Assembly (NCBI RefSeq): GCF_050947335.1
Contig: NW_027473504.1
Span: 62,001-126,000 of the forward strand
Source of the DNA: Megachile rotundata
Taxonomy: Eukaryota > Arthropoda > Insecta > Hymenoptera > Megachilidae
Length of the DNA stretch: 64,000 nt
Direction of reading: 5' to 3'
Made by a program: the position numbers and the translations under genes. Position 1 is the first letter of the stretch. Each line of letters opens with the position of its first letter. Of this stretch, positions 15,201 to 30,200 are shown one piece after another. The notes under the pieces were generated by a model. The model made no database searches and had not been told where the DNA came from. It was given only the letters and a program-made list of their open reading frames with translations.

Positions 15201-18200
15201 TATTATGCAGATATGATCGATAGAATTACAATTACTATACTTATTACTCTTATTATTATCAATCTAACTCTTATTATTAGCCATATTATGCTTATAATAT
15301 CGATAGAACGACAATTACTATACTTATTACTCTTATTATTATCAATCTAACTCATATTATTCACCATATTATGCAGATATGATCGATAGAACTACAATTA
15401 CTATACTCATTACTCTTATTATTATCAATCTAACTCATATTATTAGCCATATTATGCTTCTATGATCGATAGAACGACAATTACTATACTTATTACTCTT
15501 ATTATTATGAATCTAACTCATATTATTAACCATATTATGCAGATATGATCGATAGAACTACAATTACTATACTCATTACTCTTATTATTATCAATCTAAC
15601 TCATATTATTAGCCATATTATGCTTAAATGATCGATAGAACGACAATTACTATTCTTATTACTCGAATTATTATCAATCTAACTCTTATTATTAGCCATA
15701 TTATGCTTATAATATCGATAGAACGACAATTACTATACTTATTACTCTTATTATTATCAATCTAACTCATATTATTAACCATATTATGCAGATATGATCG
15801 ATAGAACTACAATTACTATACTTATTACTCTTATTATTATCAATCTAACTCATATTATTAGCCATATTATGCTTATATGATCGATAGAACGAGAATTACT
15901 ATACTCACTACTCTTAATATTATCAATCTAACTCTTATTATTAGCCATATTATGCTTATAATATCGATAGAACGACAATTACTATACTTATTACTGTTAT
16001 TATTATCAATCTAACTCATATTATTAGCCATATTATGCTTAAATGATCGATAGAACGACAATTACTATTCTTATTACTCGAATTATTATCAATCTAACTC
16101 ATATTATTAGCCATATTATGCTTATATGATCGATAGAACGACAATTACTACACTTATTGCTCTTATTATTATCAATCTAACTCATATTATTAGCCATATT
16201 ATGCTTCTATGATCGATAGAACGACAATTACTATACTTATTACTCTTATTATTATGAATCTAACTCATATTATTAACCATATTATGCAGATATGATCGAT
16301 AGAACTACAATTACTATACTCATTACTCTTATTATTATAAATCTAATCCATATTATTAGCCATATTATGCTTATATGATCGATAGAACGAGAATTACTAT
16401 ACTCACTACTCTTAGTATTATCAATCTAACTCATATTATTAGCCATATTATGCTTATATTATCGATAGAACGACAATTACTATACTTATTACACTCACTG
16501 TTATCAATCTAACTCATATTATTAACCATATTATGCAAATTTGATCGGTAGAACGACAATCACTATACTTATTACTCTTATTATTATCAACCTAACTCAT
16601 ATTATTAGCCATATTATGCTTATATGATCGATAGAACGACAATTACTATACTTATTACTCTTATTATTATGAATCTAACTCATATTATTAACCATATTAT
16701 GCAGATATGATCGATAGAACTACAATTACTATACTTATTACTCTTATTATTATCAATCTAACTCATATTATTAGCCATATTATGCTTATATGATCGATAG
16801 AACGAGAATTACTATACTCACTACTCTTAATATTATCAATCTAACTCTTATTATTAGCCATATTATGCTTATAATATCGATAGAACGACAATTACTATAC
16901 TTATTACTGTTATTATTATCAATCTAACTCATATTATTAGCCATATTATGCTTAAATGATCGATAGAACGACAATTACTATTCTTATTACTCGAATTATT
17001 ATCAATCTAACTCATATTATTAGCCATATTATGCTTATATGATCGATAGAACGACAATTACTACACTTATTGCTCTTATTATTATGAATCTAACTCATAT
17101 TATTGACCATATTATGCAGATATGATCGATAGAATTACAATTACTATACTTATTACTCATATTATTATCAATCTAACTCTTATTATTAGCCATATTATGC
17201 TTATAATATCGATAGAACGACAATTACTATACTTATTACTCTTATTATTATCAATCTAACTCATATTATTCACCATATTATGCAGATATGATCGATAGAA
17301 CTACAATTACTATACTCATTACTCTTATTATTATCAATCTAACTCATATTATTAGCCATATTATGCTTCTATGATCGATAGAACGACAATTACTATACTT
17401 ATTACTCTTATTATTATGAATCTAACGCATATTATTAACCTTATTATGCAGATATGATCGATAGAACGACAATTACTACACTTATTACTCTTATTATTAT
17501 GAATCTAAATCATATTATTAACCATATTATGCAGATATGATCGATAGAACGACAATTACTATACTTATTACTCTTATTATTATCAATCTAACTCATATTA
17601 TTAGCCATATTATGCTTATATGATCGATAGAACTACAATTACTATACTCATTACTCTTATTATTATCAATCTAACTCATATTATTAGCCATATTATGCTT
17701 CTATGATCGATAGAACGAGAATTACTATACTCACTACTCTTAGTATTATCAATCAAACTCATATTATTAGCCATATTATGCTTATATTATCGATAGAACG
17801 ACAATTACTATACCTATTACTCTTATTATTATAAATCTAACTCATATTATTAGCCATATTATGCTTATATGATCGATAGAACGACAAATACTATACTTAT
17901 TACTCTTATTATTATCAATCTAATTCATATTATTAACCATATTATGCTAATATGATGGATAGAACGACAATTACTATACTTATTACACTCACTGTTATCA
18001 ATCTAACTCATATTATTAACCATATTGTGCAGATATGATCGATAGCACGACATTTACTATACACATTACTCTTACTATTATCAATCTAACTCATATTATT
18101 AACCATATTACGCAGATATGATCGATAGCACGACATTTACTATACTTACTACTCTTATTATTATCAATCTAACTCATATTATTAGCCATATTATGCTTAA

Positions 18201-19308
18201 ATGATCGATAGAACGACAATTACTATACTTATTACTCTTATTATTATGAATCTAACTCATATTATTAACCATATTATGCAGATATGATCGATAGAACTAC
18301 AATTACTATACTTATTACTCTTATTATTATCAATCTAACTCATATTATTAGCCATATTATGCTTATATGATCGATAGAACGAGAATTACTATACTCACTA
18401 CTCTTAATATTATCAATCTAACTCTTATTATTAGCCATATTATGCTTATAATATCGATAGAACGACAATTACTATACTTATTACTGTTATTATTATCAAT
18501 CTAACTCATATTATTAGCCATATTATGCTTAAATGATCGATAGAACGACAATTACTATTCTTATTACTCGAATTATTATCAATCTAACTCATATTATTAG
18601 CCATATTATGCTTATATGATCGATAGAACGACAATTACTACACTTATTGCTCTTATTATTATGAATCTAACTCATATTATTGACCATATTATGCAGATAT
18701 GATCGATAGAATTACAATTACTATACTTATTACTCTTATTATTATCAATCTAACTCTTATTATTAGCCATATTATGCTTATAATATCGATAGAACGACAA
18801 TTACTATACTTATTACTCTTATTATTATCAATCTAACTCATATTATTCACCATATTATGCAGATATGATCGATAGAACTACAATTACTATACTCATTACT
18901 CTTATTATTATCAATCTAACTCATATTATTAGCCATATTATGCTTCTATGATCGATAGAACGACAATTACTATACTTATTACTCTTATTATTATGAATCT
19001 AACTCATATTATTAACCATATTATGCAGATATGATCGATAGAACTACAATTACTATACTCATTACTCTTATTATTATCAATCTAACTCATATTATTAGCC
19101 ATATTATGCTTAAATGATCGATAGAACGACAATTACTATTCTTATTACTCGAATTATTATCAATCTAACTCTTATTATTAGCCATATTATGCTTATAATA
19201 TCGATAGAACGACAATTACTATACTTATTACTCTTATTATTATCAATCTAACTCATATTATTAACCATATTATGCAGATATGATCGATAGAACTACAATT
19301 ACTATACT
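12273..19308 (+). repeat. 42-monomer (3486 bp) higher-order repeat unit in tandem
   Basis: Bases 12273-15822 are matched by 15759-19308, giving 3550 bp of near-perfect identity at an offset of 3486 bp (42 x 83). Because the match is longer than the offset, this is a true tandem repeat: unit one is 12273-15758, unit two is 15759-19244, followed by 64 bp of a third. The only mismatch I noticed is TACTCATATT for TACTCTTATT near 17159. Private markers are kept in both units, including ACCTTATTATG after ACGCATATTATTA (13955 and 17441), TCAATCAAACTC and TATTGACC. This is the longest and cleanest homogenised unit in the window. Confidence 0.9.
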
Positions 19309-19949
19309 CATTACTCTTATTATTATCAATCTAACTCATATTATTAGCCATATTATGCTTCTATGATCGATAGAACGACAATTACTATACTTATTACTCT
19401 TATTATTATGAATCTAACGCATATTATTAACCATATTATGCAGATATGATCGATAGAACGACAATTACTACACTTATTACTCTTATTATTATGAATCTAA
19501 ATCATATTATTAACCATATTATGCAGATATGATCGATAGAACGACAATTACTATACTTATTACTCTTATTATTATCAATCTAACTCATAATATTAGCCAT
19601 ATTATGCTTATATGATCGATAGAACTACAACTACTATACTCATTACTCTTATTATTATCAATCTAACTCATATTATTAGCCATATTATGCTTCTATGATC
19701 GATAGAACGAGAATTACTATACTCACTACTCTTAGTATTATCAATCAAACTCATATTATTAGCCATATTATGCTTATATTATCGATAGAACGACAATTAC
19801 TATACCTATTACTCTTATTATTATAAATCTAACTCATATTATTAGCCATATTATGCTTATATGATCGATAGAACGACAAATACTATACTTATTACTCTTA
19901 TTATTATCAATCTAATTCATATTATTAACCATATTATGCTAATATGATG

Positions 19950-22869
19950 GATAGAACGACAATTACTATACTTATTACTCTTATTATTATGAATCTAACT
20001 CATATTATTAACCATATTATGCAGATATGATCGATAGAACTACAATTACTATACTCATTACTCTTATCATTATAAATCTAATCCATATTATTAGCCATAT
20101 TATGCTTATATGATCGATAGAACGAGAATTACTATACTCACTACTCTTAGTATTATCAATCTAACTCATATTATTAGCCATATTATGCTTATATTATCGA
20201 TAGAACGACAATTACTATACCTATTACTCTTATTATTATAAATCTAACTCATATTATTAGCCATATTATGCTTATATGATCGATAGAACGACAAATACTA
20301 TACTTATTACTCTTATTATTATCAATCTAATTCATATTATTAACCATATTATGCTAATATGATGGATAGAACGACAATTACTATACTTATTACACTCACT
20401 GTTATCAATCTAACTCATATTATTAACCATATTGTGCAGATATGATCGATAGCACGACATTTACTATACACATTACTCTTACTATTATCAATCTAACTCA
20501 TATTATTAACCATATTACGCAGATATGATCGATAGCACGACATTTACTATACTTACTACTCTTATTATTATCAATCTAACTCATATTATTAGCCATATTA
20601 TGCTTAAATGATCGATAGAACGACAATTACTATACTTATTACTCTTATTATTATGAATCTAACTCATATTATTAGCCATATTATGCTTATATGAGCAATA
20701 GAACTACAATTACTATACTTATTACTCTTATTATTATCAATCTAACTCATATTATTAACCATATTATGCAGATATGATCGATAGAACTACAATTACTATA
20801 CTCATTACTCTTATTATTATCAATCTAATCCATATTATTAGCCATATTATGCTTATATGATCGATAGAACGAGAATTACTATACTCACTACTCTTAGTAT
20901 TATCAATCTAACTCATATTATTAGCCATATTATGCTTATATTATCGATAGAACGACAGTTACTATACTTATTACACTCACTGTTATCAATCTAACTCATA
21001 TTATTAACCATATTATGCAAATTTGATCGGTAGAACGACAATCACTATACTTATTACTCTTATTATTATCAACCTAACTCATATTATTAGCCATATTATG
21101 CTTATATGATCGATAGAACGACAATTACTATACTTATTACTCTTATTATTATGAATCTAACTCATATTATTAACCATATTATGCAGATATGATCGATAGA
21201 ACTACAATTACTATACTTATTACTCTTATTATTATCAATCTAACTCATATTATTAGCCATATTATGCTTATATGATCGATAGAACGAGAATTACTATACT
21301 CACTACTCTTAATATTATCAATCTATCTCTTATTATTAGCCATATTATGCTTATAATATCGATAGAACGACAATTACTATACTTATTACTGTTATTATTA
21401 TCAATCTAACTCATATTATTAGCCATATTATGCTTAAATGATCGATAGAACGACAATTACTATTCTTATTACTCGAATTATTATCAATCTAACTCATATT
21501 ATTAGCCATATTATGCTTATATGATCGATAGAACGACAATTACTACACTTATTGCTCTTATTATTATCAATCTAACTCATATTATTAGCCATATTATGCT
21601 TCTATGATCGATAGAACGACAATTACTATACTTATTACTCTTATTATTATGAATCTAACTCATATTATTAACCATATTATGCAGATATGATCGATAGAAC
21701 TACAATTACTATACTCATTACTCTTATTATTATAAATCTAATCCATATTATTAGCCATATTATGCTTATATGATCGATAGAACGAGAATTACTATACTCA
21801 CTACTCTTAGTATTATCAATCTAACTCATATTATTAGCCATATTATGCTTATATTATCGATAGAACGACAATTACTATACCTATTACTCTTATTATTATA
21901 AATCTAACTCATATTATTAGCCATATTATGCTTATATGATCGATAGAACGACAAATACTATACTTATTACTCTTATTATTATCAATCTAATTCATATTAT
22001 TAACCATATTATGCTAATATGATGGATAGAACGACAATTACTATACTTATTACACTCACTGTTATCAATCTAGCTCATATTATTAACCATATTGTGCAGA
22101 TATGATCGATAGCACGACATTTACTATACACATTACTCTTACTATTATCAATCTAACTCATATTATTAACCATATTACGCAGATATGATCGATAGCACGA
22201 CATTTACTATACTTACTACTCTTATTATTATCAATCTAACTCATATTATTAGCCATATTATGCTTAAATGATCGATAGAACGACAATTTTTATACTTATT
22301 ACTCTTATTATTATGAATCTAACTCATATTATTAGCCATATTATGCTTATATGAGCAATAGAACTACAATTACTATACTTATTACTCTTATTATTATCAA
22401 TCTAACTCATATTATTAACCATATTATGCAGATATGATCGATAGAACTACAATTACTATACTCATTACTCTTATTATTATCAATCTAATCCATATTATTA
22501 GCCATATTATGCTTATATGATCGATAGAACGAGAATTACTATACTCACTACTCTTAGTATTATCAATCTAACTCATATTATTAGCCATATTATGCTTATA
22601 TTATCGATAGAACGACAGTTACTATACTTATTACACTCACTGTTATCAATCTAACTCATATTATTAACCATATTATGCAAATTTGATCGGTAGAACGACA
22701 ATCACTATACTTATTACTCTTATTATTATCAACCTAACTCATATTATTAGCCATATTATGCTTATATGATCGATAGAACGACAATTACTATACTTATTAC
22801 TCTTATTATTATGAATCTAACTCATATTATTAACCATATTATGCAGATATGATCGATAGAACTACAATT
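19950..22869 (+). repeat. 20-monomer-offset (1660 bp) duplication
   Basis: Bases 19950-21209 match 21610-22869 at an offset of 1660 bp (20 x 83), with about four mismatches: C/T near 20067, TAGCTC for TAACTC near 22072, and CAATTTTTATAC for CAATTACTATAC near 22289. Both copies carry the ordered markers GATGGATAG (20361 and 22021) and TGAGCAATAG (20692 and 22352), 331 bp apart in each. The same pair with the same 331-bp spacing also occurs at 11480/11811 and 25756/26087, so this block has spread to at least four places in domain I/II. The intervening 400 bp (21210-21609) is not duplicated. Confidence 0.83.
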
Positions 22870-22944
22870 GCTATACTCATTACTCTTATTATTATCAATC
22901 TAACTCTTATTATTAGCCATATTATGCTTATAATATCGATAGAA

Positions 22945-24461
22945 CTACAATTACTCTACTTATTACTCTTATTATTATCAATCTAACTCATATTATTAGC
23001 CATATTATGCTTATATGATCGATAGAACGAGAATTACTATACTCACTACTCTTAATATTATCAATCTAACTCTTATTATTAGCCATATTATGCTTATAAT
23101 ATCGATAGAACGACAATTACTATACTTATTACTGTTATTATTATCAATCTAACTCATATTATTAGCCATATTATGCTTAAATGATCGATAGAACGACAAT
23201 TACTATTCTTATTACTCGAATTATTATCAATCTAACTCATATTATTAGCCATATTATGCTTATATGATCGACAGAACGACAATTACCACACTTATTACTC
23301 TTATTATTATGAATCTAACTCATATTATTAACCATATTATGCAGATATGATCGATAGAATTACAATTACTATACTTATTACTCTTATTATTATCAATCTA
23401 ACTCTTATTATTAGCCATATTATGCTTATAATATCGATAGAACGACAATTACTATACTTATTACTCTTATTATTATCAATCTAACTCATATTATTAACCA
23501 TATTATGCAGATATGATCGATAGAACTACAATTACTATACTCATTACTCTTATTATTATCAATCTAATCCATATTATTAGCCATATTATGCTTATATGAT
23601 CGATAGAACGAGAATTACTATACTCACTACTCTTAGTATTATCAATCTAACTCATATTATTAGCCATATTATGCTTATATTATCGATAGAACGACAGTTA
23701 CTATACTTATTACACTCACTGTTATCAATCTAACTCATATTATTAACCATATTATGCAAATTTGATCGGTAGAACGACAATCACTATACTTATTACTCTT
23801 ATTATTATCAACCTAACTCATATTATTAGCCATATTATGCTTATATGATCGATAGAACGACAATTACTATACTTATTACTCTTATTATTATGAATCTAAC
23901 TCATATTATTAACCATATTATGCAGATATGATCGATAGAACTACAATTACTCTACTTATTACTCTTATTATTATCAATCTAACTCATATTATTAGCCATA
24001 TTATGCTTATATGATCGATAGAACGAGAATTACTATACTCACTACTCTTAATATTATCAATCTAACTCTTATTATTAGCCATATTATGCTTATAATATCG
24101 ATAGAACGACAATTACTATACTTATTACTGTTATTATTATCAATCTAACTCATATTATTAGCCATATTATGCTTAAATGATCGATAGAACGACAATTACT
24201 ATTCTTATTACTCGAATTATTATCAATCTAACTCATATTATTAGCCATATTATGCTTATATGATCGACAGAACGACAATTACCACACTTATTACTCTTAT
24301 TATTATGAATCTAACTCATATTATTAACCATATTATGCAGATATGATCGATAGAATTACAATTACTATACTTATTACTCTTATTATTATCAATCTAACTC
24401 TTATTATTAGCCATATTATGCTTATAATATCGATAGAACGACAATTACTATACTTATTACT
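22945..24461 (+). repeat. 12-monomer-offset (996 bp) duplication
   Basis: The segment from about 22945 to 23465 recurs at about 23941 to 24461, offset 996 bp (12 x 83). Both copies contain TACTCTACTT, the AACGAG/TCTTAATATT monomer and the rare GATCGACAGAACGAC plus TTACCACAC monomer (23270 and 24266). The left edge is a mixed monomer: the first copy starts with CTTATAATATCG and AACTAC, the second with CAGATATGATCG and AACTAC. This suggests exchange inside the shared GATCGATAGAACTAC stretch. Confidence 0.72.
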
Positions 24462-24793
24462 GTTATTATTATCAATCTAACTCATATTATTAGCCATATT
24501 ATGCTTAAATGATCGATAGAACGACAATTACTATTCTTATTACTCGAATTATTATCAATCTAACTCATATTATTAGCCATATTATGCTTATATGATCGAC
24601 AGAACGACAATTACCACACTTATTACTCTTATTATTATGAATCTAACTCATATTATTAACCATATTATGCAGATATGATCGATAGAATTACAATTACTAT
24701 ACTTATTACTCTTATTATTATCAATCTAACTCTTATTATTAGCCATATTATGCTTATAATATCGATAGAACGACAATTACTATACTTATTACT
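24053..24793 (+). repeat. 4-monomer (332 bp) tandem duplication
   Basis: Bases 24053-24461 match 24385-24793 at an offset of 332 bp (4 x 83) with no mismatch that I saw. The four-monomer unit runs CTTATAATATCG, then CTTAAATG with TACTCGAATT, then GATCGACAG with TTACCACAC, then CAGATATG with AATTAC. It sits at the right end of the 12-monomer duplication, so it is a later local expansion of one part of that block. Confidence 0.83.
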
Positions 24794-27239
24794 CTTATTA
24801 TTATCAATCTAACTCATATTATTAACCATATTATGCAGATATGATCGATAGAACTACAATTACTATACTCATTACTCTTATTATTATCAATCTAACTCAT
24901 ATTATTAGCCATATTATGCTTCTATGATCGATAGAACGACAATTACTATACTTATTACTCTTATTATTATGAATCTAACGCATATTATTAACCATATTAT
25001 GCAGATATGATCGATAGAACGACAATTACTACACTTATTACTCTTATTATTATGAATCTAAATCATATTATTAACCATATTATGCAGATATGATCGATAG
25101 AACGACAATTACTATACTTATTACTCTTATTATTATCAATCTAACTCATATTATTAGCCATATTATGCTTATATGATCGATAGAACTACAATTACTATAC
25201 TCATTACTCTTATTATTATCAATCTAACTCATATTATTAGCCATATTATGCTTCTATGATCGATAGAACGAGAATTACTATACTCACTACTCTTAGTATT
25301 ATCAATCAAACTCATATTATTAGCCATATTATGCTTATATTATCGATAGAACGACAATTACTATACCTATTACTCTTATTATTATAAATCTAACTCATAT
25401 TATTAGCCATATTATGCTTATATGATCGATAGAACGACAAATACTATACTTATTACTCTTATTATTATCAATCTAACTCATATTATTAGCCATATTATGC
25501 TTATATGATCGATAGAACGAGAATTACTATACTCACTACTCTTAATATTATCAATCTAACTCTTATTATTAGCCATATTATGCTTATAATATCGATAGAA
25601 CGACAATTACTATACTTATTACTGTTATTATTATCAATCTAACTCATATTATTAGCCATATTATGCTTATATGATCGATAGAACGACAAATACTATACTT
25701 ATTACTCTTATTATTATCAATCTAATTCATATTATTAACCATATTATGCTAATATGATGGATAGAACGACAATTACTATACTTATTACACTCACTGTTAT
25801 CAATCTAACTCATATTATTAACCATATTGTGCAGATATGATCGATAGCACGACATTTACTATACACATTACTCTTACTATTATCAATCTAACTCATATTA
25901 TTAACCATATTACGCAGATATGATCGATAGCACGACATTTACTATACTTACTACTCTTATTATTATCAATCTAACTCATATTATTAGCCATATTATGCTT
26001 AAATGATCGATAGAACGACAATTACTATACTTATTACTCCTATTATTATGAATCTAACTCATATTATTAGCCATATTATGCTTATATGAGCAATAGAACT
26101 ACAATTACTATACTTATTACTCTTATTATTATCAATCTAACTCATATTATTAACCATATTATGCAGATATGATCGATAGAACTACAATTACTATACTCAT
26201 TACTCTTATTATTATCAATCTAACTCATATTATTAGCCATATTATGCTTCTATGATCGATAGAACGAGAATTACTATACTCACTACTCTTAGTATTATCA
26301 ATCTAACTCATATTATTAGCCATATTATGCTTATATTATCGATAGAACGACAATTACTATACTTATTACACTCACTGTTATCAATCTAACACATATTATT
26401 AACCATATTATGCAAATTTGATCGGTAGAACGACAATCACTATACTTATTACTCTTATTATTATCAACCTAACTCATATTATTAGCCATATTATGCTTAT
26501 ATGATCGATAGAACGACAATTACTATACTTATTACTCTTATTATTATGAATCTAACTCATATTATTAACCATATTATGCAGATATGATCGATAGAACTAC
26601 AATTACTATACTTATTACTCTTATTATTATCAATCTAACTCATATTATTAGCCATATTATGCTTATATGATCGATAGAACGAGAATTACTATACTCACTA
26701 CTCTTAAAATTATCAATCTAACTCATATTATTAGCCATATTATGCTTAAATGATCGATAGAACGACAATTACTATTCTTATTACTCGAATTATTATCAAT
26801 CTAACTCTTATTATTAGCCATATTATGCTTATAATATCGATAGAACGACAATTACTCTACTTATTACTCTTATTATTATCAATCTAACTCATATTATTAA
26901 CCATATTATGCAGATATGATCGATAGAACTACAATTACTATACTCATTACTCTTATTATTATCAATCTAATCCATATTATTAGCCATATTATGCTTATAT
27001 GATCGATAGAACGAGAATTACTATACTCACTACTATTAGTATTATCAATCTAACTCATATTATTAGCCATATTATGCTTATATTGTCGATAGAACGACAA
27101 TTACTATACTTATTACTGTTATTACTATCAATCTAACTCATATTATTAGCCATATTATGCTTAAATGATCGATAGAACGAGAATTACTATACTTATTACT
27201 CTTATTATTATCAATCTAACTCGAATTATTGGCCATATT

Positions 27240-30200
27240 ATGCTTATATGATCGACAGAACGACAATTAGTATACTTATTACACTCACTTTTATCAATCT
27301 AACACATATTATTAACCATATTATGCAAATTTGATAGATAGAACGACAATCACTATACTTATTACTCTTATTATTATCAACCTAACTCATATTATTAGCC
27401 ATATTATGCTTATATGATCGATAGAACGACAATTACTATACTTATTACTCTTATTATTATGAATCTAACTCATATTATTAACCATATTATGCAGATATGA
27501 TCGATAGAACTACAATTGCTATACTCATTACTCTTATTATTATCAATCTAACTCTTATTATTAGCCATATTATGCTTATAATATCGATAGAACGCCCATT
27601 ACTATACTTATTACTGTTATTATTATCAATCTAACTCATATTATTAGCCATATTATGCTTAAATGATCGATAGAACTACAATTACAATACTCATTACTCT
27701 TATTATTATCAATCTAACCCATATTATTAGCCATATTATGCTTATATGATCGATAGAACGAGAATTACTATACTCACTACTCTTAGTATTATCAATCTAA
27801 CTCATATTATTAGCCATATTATGCTTAGATTATCGGTAGAACGACAATTACTATACTTATTACTGTTATTACTATCAATCTAACTCATATTATTAGCCAT
27901 ATTATGCTTAAATGATCGATAGAACGACAATTACTATACTTATTACTCTTATTATTATCAATCTAACTCATATTATTAACCATATTATGCAGATATGATC
28001 GATAGAACTACAATTACTATACTCATTACTCTTATTATTATCAATCTAACTCATATTATTAGCCATATTATGCTTCTATGATCGATAGAACGAGAATTAC
28101 TATACTTATTACTCTTATTATTATCAATCTAATTCATATTATTAACCATATTATGCTAATATGATCGATAGAACGACAATTACTATACTAATTACACTCA
28201 CTGTTATCAATCTAACTCATATTATTAACCATATTGTGCAGATATGATCGATAGCACGACATTTACTATACACATTACTCTTACTATTATCAATCTAACT
28301 CATATTATTAACCATATTATGCAGATATGATCGATAGAACTACAATTACTATACTCATTACTCTTATTATTATCAATCTAACTCATATTATTAGCCATAC
28401 TATACTTATATGATCGAGAGAACGACAATTACTATACGTATTACACTTACTATTATCAATCTAACTCATATTATTAGCCATATTATGCTTATATGATCGA
28501 TAGAACGACAATTACTGTACTTATTACTCTTATCATTATCGATCTAACTCATATTATTAACCATATTATGCTAATATGATCGATAGAACGACAATTACTA
28601 TACTTATTACACCCACTATTATCAATCTAACTCATATTATTAACCATATTATGCAGATATGATCGATAGCACGACATTTACTATACTTATTACTCTTATT
28701 ATTATCAACCTAACTCATATTATTAGCCATATTATGCTTATATGATCGATAGAACGACAATTACTGTACTTATTATTCTTATTTTTATCAACCCAACCCA
28801 TATTATTCGCCATATTATGCTTAAATGATCGATGGAACGGCAATTACTATACTTATTACTCTTATTATTATGAATCTAACTCATATTATTAGCCATATTA
28901 TGCTTATATGATCGATAGAACGACAATTACTGTACCTATTACTCTTAGTATTATCAATCTAACTCATATTATTAGCCATATTATGCTTATATTATCGATA
29001 GAACGGCAATTACTATACTTATTACTTTTATTATTATCAATCCAACTCATATTATTAGCGATATTATGCTTAAATGATCGCTAGAACTACAATTACTATA
29101 CTCACTACTGTTAGTATTATCAATCTAACTCATATTATTAGCCATATTATGCTTATATGATCGATAGAACGACAATTACTATACTCATTACTCTTATTAT
29201 TATCAATCTAACTCATATTATTAGCCATATTATGCTTATATGATCGATAGAACGAGAATTACTATACTCACTACTCTGAGTATTATCAATCTAACTCATA
29301 TTATTAGCCATATTATGCGTATATTATCGATAGAACGACAATTACTATACTTATTACTTTTATTATTATCAATCCAACTCATATTATTAGCCATATTATG
29401 CTTAAATGATCGCTAGAACTACAATTACTATACTCACTACTGTTAGTATTATCAATCTAACTCATATTATTAGCCATATTATGCTTATATGATCGATAGA
29501 ACGACAATTACTATACTCATTACTCTTATTATTATCAATCTAACTCTTATTATTAGCCATATTATGCTTATAATATCGATAGAACGACAATTACTATACA
29601 TATTACTGTTATTATTATCAATCTAACTCATATTATGAGCCACATTATGCTTATATGATCGATAGAACTACAATTGCTATACTCATTACTCTTATTATTA
29701 TCAATCCAACTCATATTATTACCCATATTATGCTGATATGATCGATAGAACGACATTCACTATACTTATTACACTCACTATTATCAATCTAACTCATATT
29801 ATTAACCATATTATGCAGATATGATCGATAGAACGACAATTACTATACTTATTACTCTTATTATTATCATTCTAACTCATATTATTAACCATATTAAGCC
29901 GATATGATCGATAGAGCTACAATTACTATACTCATTACTCTTATTATTATCAATCTAACTCATATTATTAGCCATATTATGCTTATATGATCGATAGAAC
30001 GACAATTACTATACTCATTACTCTTATTATTATCAATCTAACTCATATTATTAGCCATACTATACTTATATGATCGACAGAACGGCAATTACTATACTTA
30101 TTACACTTACTATTATCAATCTAACTCATATTATTAGCCATATTATGCTTATATGATCGATAGAACGACAATTACTATACTTATTACTGTTATTATTATC

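Larger units (their letters stand above)
1..26990 (+). repeat. Satellite domain I/II: GAATTATTATC and GATGGATAG haplotypes
   Basis: This domain is made of about ten recurrent monomer haplotypes. Examples are CTTAAATG with TATTCTTATTACTCG, CTTATAATATCG with CTGTTATTATT, CAAATTTGATCGG with CAATCAC, CTTATATG with AACGAG and TCACTACTCTTA, and CAGATATG with AACTAC or AATTAC. The variant TACTCGAATTATTATC is seen repeatedly here from about 220 to 26790 and not in domain III. GATGGATAG occurs only here (3014, 11480, 14468, 17954, 19946, 20361, 22021 and 25756), always a multiple of 83 bp apart. Haplotypes follow one another in a fixed order over long blocks, which is higher-order structure. Only three single-base indels were found in the whole domain (near 1169, 3475 and 6183). 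Confidence 0.8.
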
